Origin: Eretmocerus hayati
Lineage: Eukaryota > Arthropoda > Insecta > Hymenoptera > Aphelinidae
Length of the DNA: 64,000 nt
Assembly: GCA_029851415.1 (NCBI GenBank)
Contig: CM056742.1
Location: forward strand, 133,908,715 to 133,972,714
Direction of reading: 5' to 3'
A program made the position numbers and the translations under genes. The stretch's first letter is position 1. The number at the start of each line of letters is the position of its first letter. This document shows positions 1-13,688 of the stretch, piece after piece. Below the pieces are notes generated by a model. The model was not told where the DNA came from, did no database searches, and saw only the letters and a program-made list of their open reading frames with translations.

Positions 1-812
1 TTAAACGCTTTTATTGCACTTCACCGTGGCCATAGTTCTTACATTCTAGTAACATCTAGTGGACACATTTTTGCATCCTGTCTACCGATAAAGTAGGCAT
101 GCGCTGCATATTGGCTCTTTATTGTACTGCGTGACCGGAAGTGTCGTCGCTCATCGAGCTCGCTCGGATTTATGAAACTTTTGCAGGCTGCAACATGTTT
201 TTTTGATCTGCCCGCACCTCACCTGGGGCCACCCAATTTCTATTATCGTCTGCTATCGCCTATGCACCATCAGTCTGCTGTTGCCGCTGCTATTGAGCTC
301 ATTTAGTATTTGCATTTTCCGATTCTTTGTGGTCGCGTGTTTCTCGTGCAGTTGAGTAAATGCCAAATTCTTTCACTGGAAATCGTTATTCATCAGTGCC
401 AATTGTGACTATGTGCTGGATCTTTAGTGTTTGGAACAAGCGCGTGCTCAGGTTATGAGTATTCACTTGCATGCGTGTATGATGAAGGATGAACCAATAT
501 CAGCGATCGGAAGACAATGTTTGTCATTGTCTACACTGTCTGCTGCATCCGAAGATGAGTGACTCGCGACATAATAGTGGTGACATATTTTAATGCGAGA
601 AACCCAATTATTACTTATTAGCTGCAATATTCGCTGCCAGCACACGTGTTTTCCCCATAATTCCTCATATACGTCGCACAATTTCTCCCACGTAATTTAC
701 ATCGGTCTACCGAATTCTATCTGCACTACACCGGACAGAATCCTATCGCAAATTACAAGATTTTGGAAAGTGAATAAAAGCGTTTTTTAAAAATTCTTTT
801 TAACTCTTATTC
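1..812. other. No gene recognised
   Basis: Only short open frames without recognisable motifs, splice-consistent structure or family resemblance were seen here. No repeat was found within the stretch. It is treated as intergenic or intronic sequence. Confidence 0.5.
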
Positions 813-1064
813 TATATGAGTTGATTATTTGGTCTCATCGATCTTGAAGGACGGCGGGGAACTAAATAAATTCCCAAAATTTCATGGAAGAAATTTTATT
901 GCTAAGTTTTGTCCACTAGGTTTCGTGGACCTCATTAGGCTTCAGGTTTCTGTTTTGACATATAAAGATGGAAAATATAAAATTTTTTACAAATGATGGA
1001 TGTATAAATATTTGTTTAGTTCCCCACCTTCAAGATCGATGAGACCAAATAATCAACTCATATA
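813..1064. repeat. Short terminal-inverted-repeat element (MITE-like)
   Basis: The two ends are inverted copies of about 50 bases. The left end begins TATATGAGTTGATTATTTGG and the right end is its reverse complement, with a three-base indel and few other differences. The inner ~150 bases are AT-rich and carry no coding frame. Both ends lie in TATA contexts, which fits TA target duplication as in Tc1/mariner-type MITEs, but the superfamily is inferred. Confidence 0.7.
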
Positions 1065-4000
1065 TTAAACATCAAGGACGAAAAATCTACAAAAATACTC
1101 ATGATATGTCTTTTTCATTCCTTGAAAAATGATTCGTCCTTGATATAGAAGGGTAAAATATTCTTGCCTACAAAGGTTCTCATTGTCAAAAATTTATTTT
1201 TCTAAATGAAAATCCAAGGTTAAATCTTATAATTAGCAATTTTTGATATTTCAATTCGTGAAAGTTCGTTCCCAGGCGATCCGTCAACCTACCCCCCAAA
1301 TTACTAGACATTTCAAAATCGAGTCTGCGATTGAGTCAAGGGCTTTTCGTTTCTCGACTATATCTCAGTATTTAAAAAATCATTCGAATTGCGGGAACCA
1401 CACTCTCATCCTTCGCCAAAATGGTATTCTTTCCTCCTGGTGCAACATCAGGAAAGCTCCTTTATGCATGAAATTTGAATTTTTAATTCAATTTTTTGAT
1501 TTCAAGCCAGAGATAAAAATGGAAGACATCACAGAGTCGAAGAAATTGAGTCTATTTGTATTATAGCCCGCTCACTGAATTTTATTCAACTATAATCGTT
1601 TCGCAGCATCGAAAAAATACGGATCCAAGCAAGTCTTTGAGAAAAAAGTATGAATGTACATTGTACAAGATATAAATTTTGTGATAAATTCTTTAACTAT
1701 TTGAGGGCGCTATTTTGTCAATGCACAGGGTCTCTCCCAATTTCCAATAACTTGTGATTATCCTCTAAGTATAACGTTCCAAAACTCTTCTGCTGATATA
1801 GAATATTTTGAATCGTTATTACGAAATCACATGATTTTTTTCTTGTGGAGTATTCGAGCAGGTGAGTATTATTGGTTATTGGTGAGTGCCAAATTTTTGC
1901 TCGTCCGAATCCTGATCAGCGAGATGTTGCATAAACCTATAAAATCAATCCTCTCAAATACTTCACAAAAAAAGTATTTTCTCCCTAAAGTGTTCAGAGT
2001 GTCAAGCACCAATGAAAAACATCTTTAGTTGATACTCAAATATTATAGTTTGGCCTCAACACTGAATCATAGTCTTAAAGAAACAAAATTGAAAAAAAAA
2101 CAACCAAATTCGCAACCGATCAAAAATCTGCAAGTTTGGCAGCTTGCAACTTGGGCATTATGCCTTTTATAGATTAATCGCACTGTTGCAAGACTGAACC
2201 AACGATAGAGCAACAATGGCTTGTATTCGGACAAGTGCGATGGCTTACATCCCTCGACAAGCAGAGAATAATTTTGTGTTTTTTTTCCAGAGATGAGGTT
2301 TATGCGACAGGATTATACAGCATAAGTCCTTGCGAATTCGTATACTAAACAAAATTATATCGATTTGGCAGCAGATAGTTGAGTCTATTGCTTTTATAGG
2401 TTGAGCTTTGTATTTGGAACGGAATGTGTATAGCGGAATCTGTTGCGATAGTATGAAAAATTTCTCAATCTACAGCACATGCTGTAATTTATTGCTGAGT
2501 AGATGGCCTTTTGATCTATAGACGGGAGCACGAGACGGACCCGAGATAAGTGAAAATACGATGGGAAACTACATAGCTAGTGAGTGCGTGAAATACTACA
2601 GTACTGCTCTTTCTCGTCAAGAAACTCCTCGTTGGTGAGTAAAATTCATACTTCCTCTTTCCTATTAAAACTCTTAACTTACGACTTTCCAGTAACATTT
2701 CCGTGGCCATAATAATGGTACATCAGGTTGATCCCAACTCATTCTTGGATTATTTTAGGAAAATTTTAGAATTGTCATTCTCCAAAATTTTTGACGTTAT
2801 AACTTTACATTGATTCATTATATCGGCTCTCTATTCTATAAATAATGCTAGGAATCCCAGCTCTATGAGAGTCAACATTTTATACTTTGAATAAATCTGA
2901 GTGTCTGTCATCCAAAAAATTTCTTACTGCACTCTTTAGTACACGAGTTTGGCCCCTGGATTGAGTATACTTATGCAAAGTTTGTCACTTTAATTCCTTG
3001 AACCCCCTCCCCGCCTCTCGTCGATAATAGAAAAATCGCTCAATTCCTTTTCCATCATTGGAATTCCAAAACGACAAGCCCGTGGTTGAATTTCTAAGTG
3101 CATTTATCTGGGCTCCTTTGCTTGAGCTCGTCTTTTGGAGAGTCGAGTGAATTCTATATGTATAAAAATGAACATGTGGAAAAATGTAAGATGCACTCAG
3201 TAATCATTTGTTGCATTTCACAGTGGACTCAAATTGAGCTGTTTTTCTGGAAAGTGAAGACTTTTCAACATATTTGTTGATATATCAAACTGCCACCAGC
3301 GTTCTATTCTTGATAATGATCTTGCCAACACTCGAGCCAAGCTCAAAAATTGTGCAGGCCTGATAATAGATGCATTGGAACAATGACATCTTCTTATCAT
3401 CTACACGAAATTTTCCTCAAAGATGAAACTGTCTTTTTTCTTTAATATATTCAACAGATGAATTCTAAAAATAGCTCGTATTGGATTTAGGATAGTGTTG
3501 AAAATTCATGTACTGATGAGTTTTTGAATACATTTTGGCAATTCCAAGCTTCGTGGGAAGGGAATGTCAAACTTTGGATGCTGGTATCAGAATCCGTTTG
3601 GTTCAGCATGAAATATTCTCATCTTGAATCATCAACTCAGTTGATATTCCCTACATTTGTCTTTACGATAACGTTAGCAACCTGGTTCTGTCGATTTTAA
3701 TCCAAATTTGAGTTCTGATGGACATCAATTAACATTAAAATTCCATGAACCCTGCAATGCACGAAACTACCTCATCATATAGGACTATAATGCTTGAAAC
3801 AAGACACAAGCTTCCTTATCACCAATGCCAAAAGCAATATGACGCATTTTACGAAAACATAAAAAAGGCAAGATGTGCCGGAAATGACGTTTGTTTTAGG
3901 CAAAAATATAATATCAAAGTCGTGACGATTTTCGTTGCAAGATGGCTATTGTTGTTCGATAAATAATCACGAATCGAGAACTCAAAATTCTAAGGGACGT

Positions 4001-4314
4001 CTAAAGACCCGGCCTAATTATCGAATCCCGCTAATTAAATACTTTTTTTTTATTGAACTAAATTTTTCAAACTTGGATCATATCTCTCTGTGTACGTATC
4101 TTCATGGATGAATGGTATTGAATCGGCATAAATTGGCATTGGAGAACTACCTATTATTTCTCTGTCAACTTAGAATTCGAGGTCGTTTTAATGAGAAATT
4201 ATTTATCGGGGTTTAATCATCGAGATGGTAATCAAGGAAAAATATTTTCTGATCAATGTTAATTCAACCATCACTATCTACCTTAATTGCAATTTTCTTA
4301 TTCCTTCAGGACAA
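1065..4314. other. No coding gene recognised; 5' flank of the acyltransferase
   Basis: The longest frames here are about 60-107 codons and none resembles a known family. An acceptor (TTCCTTCAG ending at 4309) just before the acyltransferase start shows that the gene has at least one 5' untranslated exon somewhere upstream, but that exon could not be placed. Confidence 0.5.
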
Positions 4315-6067
4315 ATGATGGAATCTGCACAAGGCTTACCTATTGAAGACTGGCCTCTTTTGCGCGATTCTCTCAAGCGAGACTGGCCCATTTATGCTTA
4401 CGTTAGTATGCTATACTTCACGTTGATTTTGATATTGCGTTTCTGAATCTGTACATCGATAGTAATTAAAAGATTGCTATTTTTATACGTGCATACTTAC
4501 TATCTCATGTGTTCAGGAATCGCATAACAGTCGAATAGAGTTCGTATTCAATCGAATTATATATTTATAGGTCTGCCCAGGAATCGGCCAATAAATCCTA
4601 CGCGATACCATAGTTAGTGAAAAATGCGGCAAAATTTATAGATGGGCCTTGATAAAAATGCTTCAGAACTTCCCCGTTTTTAAAATTGTACTGTACGATT
4701 CTGTATAAGAAACCAAGAGAAACATTTATCCGCACATTGGTGTACCCATGCGAAATCCTCGCCCTCGAGTTGGAGTGCAATGATGTACCTCTAATACAGA
4801 GTTTTTTTTTCAGTATTACAATTGGGCGATAAATGCCATCAAATGGAGAAAGAAGGACCCAAAATCAGCATGGAGTATATATTGCCCAGGTGGAAGATAC
4901 GATGCTGGTGCTTTTATTGCCACGGCATCGGTAATAATAGGGAGCTGGATGGGAATTGAATTTGATTTTTAGGCTTGAACATTTATTTCACAGAACGGAG
5001 AATACACAGTCATAGTATTTGCTTTCGAAGAATCCAAAGATATGCTACAAAAAATAATCACGGATTCTGATGTCATCGATTGGTCGCGAGAGATTACCTT
5101 TGCTGTTGTTCATCAAACTTTTGCGGATGTACTCGAACGTGCTATTGAAAATATGAAGTTCATCAAGAAAATTTCATTCGCTACGATGAAAAAAACCACC
5201 ACAATCAACTATTTCCAATCGAAGGATGAATGTCTTCAGTTTGAGTTTCAGTGAGCTAATTTTAGGACTCCCAGATACATTTTTCATGCCTTCCCTGTAA
5301 AAATCTTAATCTCTTGCGTATGAAATCGATAATATGCATGAAATTTATCAAGAAAAAACTTGAAAAATTACTCTTGAACACTCACCGGACACTGTATCTG
5401 TCCAGATCTGAAAAAATTCATGAGCTGTTGTTTGAACCTTAATCAGATCGTTTTTGGTGCCTTGATAATCTTAACCCCATCTTTAAGATCTCAGGATTTG
5501 AAACTTGTCTCGGTATTTCAAGTAGCAATCCAGGGGTGGAAAAGTTCTTTTAGATTTGGGCAGATGTAATGTCCAGTGAGTGTACATACAAAGTATGTCT
5601 AAGATATTCCTTATTTAGAATGATTTGAATTCTCCTGTTTTTGTTTCAGAGTTCCCGACGATTGCTACTTGAGACCCCTAGACGTTTCTCACATTCCCTT
5701 AGTGAATTCCCTATGGCCGCATCAAAACAGGAAAAATCCCGAACTTTCTCAAAAGTATTTGGAGACGTTTGTCAAGCTCAACACAAGTGCTGGCCTTTTC
5801 CGAAAAGAGGACGACGCTTTAGTATCATGGATTTTGCACGACGATATCGGTAGTTTGGGCACACTTCAGACTGTTGAGGCTCACAAACAAAAGGGTTACG
5901 GAAAAATTGTTGCAAAAGCTCTCGCAAAGAATTTGGCTGAGAGAGAAGGCCTCGATTCAACGTTATTCATAGTACAAAGTAATGTAGCTTCACAAAAACT
6001 ATTCAATTCTCTGGGTTACCGGCCCTTGAAAAAAGTCTGTTGGATAACTCTTGACATGAAGTATTGA
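4315..6067 (+). CDS. GLYAT-like N-acyltransferase (FR47/GNAT fold), four coding exons
   Basis: Coding exons are 4315-4401, 4814-4930, 4994-5250 and 5650-6067. All junctions are GT-AG and the frame stays open (phases 0, 0, 2), giving 292 residues, the usual size for glycine N-acyltransferase-like proteins of insects. The start is the first of two adjacent ATGs, five bases after an acceptor at 4309, so a 5' UTR exon lies upstream. The C-terminal third (about residues 205-288) is an FR47-type acetyltransferase domain. It contains the acetyl-CoA-binding motif QKGYGK at about residues 234-239, followed by an amphipathic helix, then NVASQKLFNSLGYRP, the classic GNAT end segment. The N-terminal half, with the YNWAINAIKW and CPGGRYDAG segments, matches the GLYAT N-terminal region in style. 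Known family members move acyl groups from CoA to amines or amino acids; the substrate cannot be read from sequence. No disabling change was seen. Confidence 0.88.
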
Positions 6068-6275
6068 ATCTTTGGTCGGAAGTGCCGATAATCATTTGAT
6101 AGAATGGTTTTGAGAGGAGATATTCTGCTAAAAGAGATTAACAATGCTTTCTCGAAGCGGTATCCGTAAGTGAACAAGAGGAATATCACAACCACTTTCG
6201 CGTTGTAATCAATAGTTGGAATTATTCTTTCATATGTTGTGAATTGAATTATTGTTGAAATCTGCAAATAACCCC

Positions 6276-7000
6276 CTTTCTTAACTTCTCCGAGTGAGAT
6301 TTTCACTCGGATTCCGAGTGAGAGTCCATCTCACTCGGTAAAGAGTCAGAAATTGAAAAATCAATAATCTCACTCGGAAGTTCGACTGAAATTTCACTCG
6401 GATGCATGAGTGAAACGCTCGAATCAAATTTGAGGTTATGTTTTGCCGCTCGTTTGTTACTGATGGATCATCGCGTAGCTTCCAAAGAGAGAAATGGTAG
6501 GTTTGCTGCAATGATTGTTGAAGAACTAAGTGAAGAAATGTCAATATCATCTTCTATAAGTTGTAAAAATATGCAGCCCAAATATCATACTATGTGAGAT
6601 ATTGTCAAAAAATCCATAACCCTACTAATATGGAAGCAATGTCCTATTACCGGAAAAATAAGGGTCTCACTTTTTAGACTTTTCACCCGAAACTATAGCT
6701 AGTTTTCATATTTTTATTCCCACATACGACACGTATAAGGTTATACACAGTGCTTCATTCTCATATGAGACGGTGCTATGGAACCACGTACGGGCCTCAA
6801 CAGCAGCAGTATATAGTCGAGTGGAGAAGCAGCCCGATTTCCAAACAAGACGACCTCCGTTCGATTTCCTGCAATTCCCAAATTGCAAAGGAGTTGAAGT
6901 TATGATACCACTGCGGGCAGATAGATTTTTTTCTTTCTTTCCGGCCTTCAGATGATCAATAATAATTTATTAATTTTATAGCCCGCCACGTATTGATTAA
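6276..7000 (+). mobile_element. ACTCGG-rich TIR element, 3'-truncated copy
   Basis: It starts with TTAACTTCTCCGAGTGAG and is followed by many CACTCGG/CCGAGTG motifs in both orientations over about 150 bases. The body matches the two copies at 30.4-32.1 kb in order: the GGTTATGTTTTGCCGC segment, CGTATAAGGTTA, the AACAGCAGCAG tRNA-like part, then the poly-T and AATAATTTATTAATTTTATAGCCCGC segments. The match stops near 7000, after CGTATTGATTAA, so the distal end seen in the other copies is missing. There is no transposase frame, so this is a non-autonomous element. Confidence 0.75.
6807..6869 (+). other. Degenerate tRNA-like segment inside the ACTCGG element
   Basis: The segment GTCGAGTGGAGAAGC resembles a tRNA D-arm/A box and GTTCGATTTCC resembles a T-arm/B box. 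The spacing is short for a real tRNA and the stems do not close well, so it is not a tRNA gene. The same segment occurs in both copies near 31 kb. Confidence 0.45.
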
Positions 7001-7094
7001 GGAGGTTCGATCGAGGGTTCGATGTTGTCATGAGGGATCGGTGAGGGGGGAAGACGAAAACTAACCTAACCTGCCGCTCGGCTGCACGAAAATA

Positions 7095-7306
7095 CCATAG
7101 ACATAGAAGTATAGACTGCCGGTCCCGTATCTTCGCCATTGACATCGAGGCTTCCCAATGAGAGTGAGAGAGATGCAGCAGAGCAGTCGCGTATTAAAAG
7201 CGTGCGCCTTGGAGCTTGCCGTCTCTCCCGCTCTCACGCGAAGGTCTATGTCTCGATGACAACGGCGAGTATACGGGACCAGCAGTCTATACTTCTATGT
7301 CTATGG
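7095..7306. repeat. MITE-like foldback element
   Basis: Inverted arms of about 90 bases begin CCATAGACATAGAAGTATAG on the left and end with the reverse complement on the right. The first 36 bases differ at only one or two positions; inner parts of the arms are more diverged. The centre is about 30 bases. No coding frame was found. A 12-base piece of the right arm (CGGCGAGTATAC) recurs just outside at about 7316. Confidence 0.7.
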
Positions 7307-9750
7307 AAAATACACGGCGAGTATACCTATATGTTGACGATTTTCGACAACAATTCGATCATATTTCTGCAAAATGCATGGTAAGCTGAGATGACCGAAA
7401 GGTATTATTGTTCTTTGGGAAATTCTCTATCGTCTGAATATTTTATGAGAATTTTCTCTACATCTCAAGAGGTGCTAGGCTTGTTTTGGTGGCGCCGTCC
7501 ATAAGAGCCCATATTATTCCAAAAAATGTAAGAGCTTAGATCTCAAAAAAACGCCTGGTGAAAAATACTGAAAAATTCACAGAGTATTTTTTTGTCTCAA
7601 AGATAATTATGTAAAAGGTTTCGCCGCGATCTCTACATCTTCGCCAAGACCATCGAACCTCCTAGTCTAGTCCGGAGAGAATCCGAATATTTTGCCCGCT
7701 AGATGGCGCTTTGATCGCACTGGGACCCTAACTGCATGTGCGATGGGAGTTTATGAACCACTTTTTTGCCTCATAGTATTTCAACCTCACATTTCCAACC
7801 CAAACGAGATATGGCAACTGAAACACCATGATATTTCCCATCGAATGAGTTGTTCCACACCCGGGAAGTCATTCTACATCTCCAGAAAATCGTAGTTCTT
7901 TGACTCGCTGAGGAAGTTATACTAACTACCTCAGTTCAAGTTTTTTGCGTGCTAGACTCAGAATTTTCGGGCGCGGGAGGGCTCATTCGACAGGAAATTC
8001 CAATCCACAGATGGTCTACTATCTGATATTAGCCAAAACTGTTCTGTTATTGAGGAATAAATTGGAATAGGCTGCGCTCCGTCCCACCAAAAAAATTGGC
8101 TTCAAGTTTTTCTCGGTTCCTAATGAGTGAAATCACACTCAGAAAAGACAGCCGGCAAATTTAGGGTATCATTTTCTTTTAGTCAAACTTATAAAAACGC
8201 ATTCTCTCTGCTCTTCGTGCGTGTGGTTATGTGAGGTTCTGTGTGCGTCAGGATTTTCCCTCTAAATTCACCAGATCAACCTCAGACTTTTTAGAACTTG
8301 TAGAGCACCATGTGCAAAAAATAACTCTTTCGCTTTTTTACCATGATAGTAAGAATAAGTACATCCTCCTCAAACCTCGTTGCCCATCGCTGACATATAT
8401 CAAAGGTATCTATACACCTTCAAGAGAGTCTTGATTCCTCTTGAGGCAAGAGGCCGACGAAGGAATACCTACAACTCTGAGAAGTGAGCAACTTTGCAGG
8501 AGCACGCGAAAAAAAGTCTAACGACATTCTCGTGCAGAGCGCCAATCGACGCTGGCCTCTCATCCCACTTCTATGAAGTACTAGTCGTCGTCGATTCCCT
8601 TGGCGTATAAGCACACATATACGGAGGGCAAAGACGAGACCGAGCAAAAGGGCCAATTGGGCAAGAAGTAACTCTTCATCAGGTACTCCTCTACTATACC
8701 GACTGCTCAGATGATGAGTAGTCTCTTTGAAAAAGTTGGCTCAGTCGCGAGGGAGTTCAATCGCATGCGGACATTTCTCAATGTGCGTATACGTATTATT
8801 AGCTTGAGTATGGAGGATGGACCTGCATTACTTTTGTATGGCACATATGAGTTTTATTCTTCATTTATTCATTCTTTTTTTTTTCTATTTCACGATATCC
8901 TAAGTCGAGCTTTGAGGATTGTATGGTTGATCGTATGCGGTGTCGATGGATGGGGAAACCGTTCTATAATATCGTATAGCGCTGCATCGACGATATCGCT
9001 TATTTTATTCTACCTCGTTTCCTCTTGTGAATAGTATAGAAATCCTCGTGAATTTTCTCATTTTCACGAGTGCAATTCGTCCCCCATATCCTATTCTCAG
9101 GTCCTCTGCCTCTATTCGCTCTCGAGTATTGCGACAATTCATCATTTCGATTTGTGGATTTTTATTGGACTACCATCGCCGAGCAATCGCTATTCGTATT
9201 TTTATATAGGTATGTGAAGTTGGGTTAAAAGTATCGAGTGCTGATAGATGATGGAGGATGGCTTCCACGATCTTTCTAGACGACTCCTTCGGGAGAAAGT
9301 TTGTGGAATTTTTCCAAGCTCGCCACCACCGTGCACGGATATAGACCATTGTATCTTTTCAGCTTATACCACATTCTTTGCTGAAATTTCTCAACTAGTC
9401 CAATTCATCTTGCGTGTATATGCTACTGCCTTTTTTCTCCATTTTTCACCCATGCGTACGAGGTTATCTTTCGTATAGAGTCTTGCGTATGGGAATCGAA
9501 CTATACTCTATTACAGTACGCGAGGGTACAATTGCGAAAGAAGAATCGCAAGCTTTTGAATGGCTCAGCAGTGCGGCGATATCCATATACTTGACCCGAT
9601 CATTTCTTATGAGAGCAGAATGGAAACCCAGATATAGAGATTTAGTGGATTTGCAAAAGGTTTCTGCAAGTTTTTATTACTTGAGCACAAAATCTTATTG
9701 TACTTGACTGTATTCAAAAGATTCCGAGACTCCGAGTTAATGTTTGCCTG
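7307..9750. other. No gene recognised
   Basis: Several open frames of 60-107 codons exist on both strands, but they look random: hydrophobic runs from T-rich DNA, no motif, no splice-supported continuation. T-rich tracts occur near 8875-8885. No inverted repeat was found. Confidence 0.45.
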
Positions 9751-9892
9751 CAATTGAATTTTTTTTATTTTTTATTTTTTTATTTTTTTATGCAGTTTTA
9801 ATCTCAGATGAGATTATTCTGCTCAAGAAAAAGGTACAAAATTCGTTCTTACATAATATGTTGCTTATATATATATATAGCTGTCACCTAAA

Positions 9893-12800
9893 TTATATTC
9901 TGAGGTTACAATCTTGGAAGAATTTGAGTAGAGATTTGCATATTTTGAAAATTGGGTTGTACAACAATATATTGATATCAAGGGGAAGATATAGTTGTAG
10001 TCGTTCGAGTTCACGAACGAGATTTGTTCTCGGGGTGTCATACAGTTTACATTGCCACAGAACATGGTTGAGGTCTTCTGATTCATTGCCACACGCGCAT
10101 TTAGGGTCTTTCGTGATGCCAAGACGAGCCAAAGAAGCATTTAGAGAGTAGTGATTGGCACGGCAGCGATTGATGGTGCTAATGATTTCACGGGGTAAAT
10201 TTTTGCCAGCAAACCATGGCTTGCACGAATGACTATAGATATTTTCAAAATATTCTTTGGCCGTTTTTTCTTCCTGAATTGTTTCAATCGTGTTGCTGTA
10301 AGCTGATTCTCTAAAGTGTTGTTTGTGATCCGTAAAAGGGATTTTGACCGTATTGGAGGGCTCTGCTCTTGATGCTTCTTTAGCTTCTGAATCAGCAATT
10401 TCATTTCCCGTTATACCTTTGTGAGCTGGCAGCCAAAAAAACATTATTTTGCTCTCATCTGTAGATTTTTTCATGAACTCTTGGACTTCATGCCTGATTG
10501 CTAAAACATATGGATTGACTCGGACGTCCATCCTGAGATGTTTCAAAGATAGCAGCGCACTAAGTGAATCACTGAAGATGATGTAATTTTTATCAGCGTC
10601 TGATGATGCCATTTCTACAGCGTTTAGAAGGGCTACAATTTCCGCTGTGTAAACAGAAGCGTTTTTGTTCAAGCTACAAGTAACAGTTTTTTGTAAGACA
10701 CTACATACGGATGCACAACCTACAGAGGATGATTCGTCCGACTTACTGCCATCAGTGTAAATGGCTATTGCTCTATGTTTCTCAGTCACGTCGGTAATTG
10801 TTTGATTCAGGCTGGAAGTCGTTTCATGAGAAATAGAGGAGTTCGTATCAACAATTACATCAAATATGAGAGTTTCATACTCCATAGAATATATACAGTA
10901 TTTCTCGTGTGAGAGAATTTGCTCCTTTATCTCTTTAACACTCCTAATCCATTTAAAAAGCAATTTTTTACATTTATCATAAATTGGGTTTTTGGAACGT
11001 TTCTCTAAGTTTAGAACGGTTTCGTGTATGTACAGGCTCTTATTCGACGAGATTTTAAGGAGATAGTTCTGGCACAAAAAATTGATTCTATCGCTTAGAG
11101 TAAGCATTTTGGACTCACCAAGAATTACATTTATGGGAGTAGAATTCCGATGACCCAGGCATAGTCTCAATGCAGCGTTTTGGATTTTTTCAATCTTGTC
11201 TGTATAGGTCTTTGAGTCGACCAATACACGAACCCAGCATTCTCTATAATGGATCAAACGAAGCCTCTGTACATGACAAGTAAAGTTTCAGCATTCAGAC
11301 CCCACCAAATACCTCGACTGAATTTGACTATATTTGAGGACCTGAGACACTTTTTGTGAACATCAATGACTTGACTTTTGAACAATAGTTTAGAATCAAA
11401 TGTGACTCCCAACAATTTGACTGTCTCGCTGTTCGCAATGGTATGATTTTGAATTTTGATTTCATTAGTTCCTTCTGGGATAAGTTGCTTGCTGAAATGA
11501 AGATAGATTGATTTATCAGGATTCACTTCGAGACCTAGGTAGTATAAGTTACGGTATATTATATTCAAAGCTGATTCTAGGAATTTTTTACTGAATTTAT
11601 GGCAGCACCACGCTGCTATATCATCGGCAAACATAGATACGACTACTGTTTTGGCATATCCTTAGAAATAGGTGCTACATATATACAAAATAGTGAAGGA
11701 CTCAGTGCCCCACCTTGGGGTACTCCCTTGTGGGCCAGTCCAGGAGATGATTGGGTACCATCAGTGAAAAGAAGTCTCTCGGTGGTGAGGAATTTGACGA
11801 ATTTGATGATATTTATAGAACATCCAATATCAGTCAATTTTTGGATCAGAATATCTATGTTGACATTATCGAAGGTGCCTGTGACATCAAGGAAAAACGC
11901 TAGAACATCCTTATTTTTAGCAAATGCTTCTTCAACATGTAGAGTAAGGTTGGATAGATTATCAACAGTGCTCTGCCCTTTACGGAAACCAGTCTGAAAT
12001 TTAGGCAGTAAGTTGTAAGTCTCGACATACCATTGTAACTTATTTTTCACCAGAGTTTCAAAAAGCTTACTCACACAGGATGTCAAGGCAATGGGTCTGA
12101 CACCAGAGCCGTTACTTTTATCGATAAAATGAACGTACGTTTCTTTCCACTGGTTTGGATAGCTGCCTTCTGCGTACATCTCATTGAAAATATCTAGCAA
12201 GATCAATCTGTATTTGTTTGGTAGCTTTTGTAAGGATTCGTAATCTATGCCATCTATACGTGGGCTCGACTTCGCTTTCTCACTTTCAAGTGCATAATTG
12301 AACTCGGAAAAAGTGAATGAGGAATTTAGAAATTCATTTTCAGAGCATTTTGGTAAGAACTCAGGGTTGGTAACGCACCAAGGAGGGCTTATTTTGTCTA
12401 GTGCAACTTGTATTTTCTCTTCTCGCTGTAGGTGTTCTGAAGTTTGAGAGGGCTTAATTTTTACCCATCTATTCTTAAGTATTTTGCAGGTATTCCATAC
12501 GTGAGTTTGGTCTACTCTGATGTTAGAACTTTCCACAAACTTCATATAGTATTTTTTTCGTTTCTGATTGAAAAGCTTATTCGCCAAAGCACGCTCTCTT
12601 TTATACGTAATACGATCAGCTAATTTTTTTGTGAATTTTTGTTTCTTGAAAGCGGCTTTCCGCCGCCTTTCAGCCCTCTCACATTCAGAGTCCCACCACG
12701 GGACTGGATTTTTATGGTGTGAATCATCGACAATTTTCCTCTCAGGAGTCCTTGGACCCAAAGCTTTACAAAGAACACTGACAAATATATTATATTTCCC

Positions 12801-13604
12801 GACTGCATTGGATTCGTCATATTCGTTCGTGAAAAACTTATAGAAGTTTTCCTCTGAGTGACCGTGGTAGGATTCCTAGTCTATCCTTACTGATTTTAAG
12901 TTGAAGCTTTTCTTTCGATACAAGGATTCTTCAACGTCGAGTTCGATTAATATTGGAAAGTGGTCTGAGCCGCGGGCATCACTTAAAACTGTAACTTTGA
13001 GAGAGGCAGCGATTGCTGTATCAGAAAAAATTGAATCAAGATTAGATGAAGTTCCCCTTGACAAATCAAAACGGGTGACGATATCGGTATTATACAAGAT
13101 CAAGTTGTTATCATTCATAGATTCGAATAACCTTTCTCCATCCAAATCTGTAGCAGAGCAGTTCCAGCAAACATTATGAGCATTAAAGTCACCTAAAAAA
13201 ATTGTGGGATTGTTCCTGTTGGCATTCTGAACAATTTCATCCCATTGAATTTGAGTCAAAGTAGAATCTGGAGGCCGATAACATACTACTACATCTATTT
13301 GATTCTTGAAATTTGTGAGAGTAATACCTGCAAATTCGGTCATATTCGCCGAGGTTTGCAAATGACCTATCTTTCTGAATGCAATATTACTACGAATTAA
13401 TATCAATAAACCACCTCCTACCCGAGACTCTCTGTCTTTACTAAATGTCTTAAAACCGGAGAAATGGAAATGAGTGATTTTTTCACTCAACCAACTCTCT
13501 ACACAAATGAATATGTCTAAGTTTTCAAGAACTTTTACCAGTCCAGCTCTCTCAGGATGAATGCTGCCAGCATTTCAATATAAGATATTCAATTTCTTAT
13601 GCAT
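9893..13604 (-). pseudogene. LINE ORF2 (endonuclease, reverse transcriptase, RNase H), disabled
   Basis: The N-terminal endonuclease (13604-12876) shows CYRPPDS, GDFNAHNVCWN and SDHFPILI, as in apurinic-type (EEP) nucleases. The reverse transcriptase follows with RPIALTS, FRKGQST, a motif A of the form LDVTGTFD, GVPQGGALSPSLF, and FADD as the catalytic motif C (near 11630). RNase H then shows IYTDGSK, YTAEIVALL, FSDSLSALL and LPAHKGITGNEIAD, so its acidic residues and His are all present. The end carries a CACGNESEDLNHVLWQC cysteine-histidine motif. Disablements: TGA at codon 10 (13577-13575), TAG at 12878-12876, a one-base shift just before FADD (about 11640), TGA at 11256-11254, and another shift near 11220. 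The frame is otherwise open for about 1,240 codons, so decay is recent to moderate. Confidence 0.88.
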
Positions 13605-13688
13605 TATGATATGAACACTCTTCACTCCACTCACTTTTTACTGTAACACACGCGAACTTTCAGTAGAGATGCGAAGTCCGGTAGAAAC

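Noticed and set aside
7061..7070. CTAACCTAAC, like the insect telomere repeat
   Set aside because: Only two units are present in unrelated sequence; no array.
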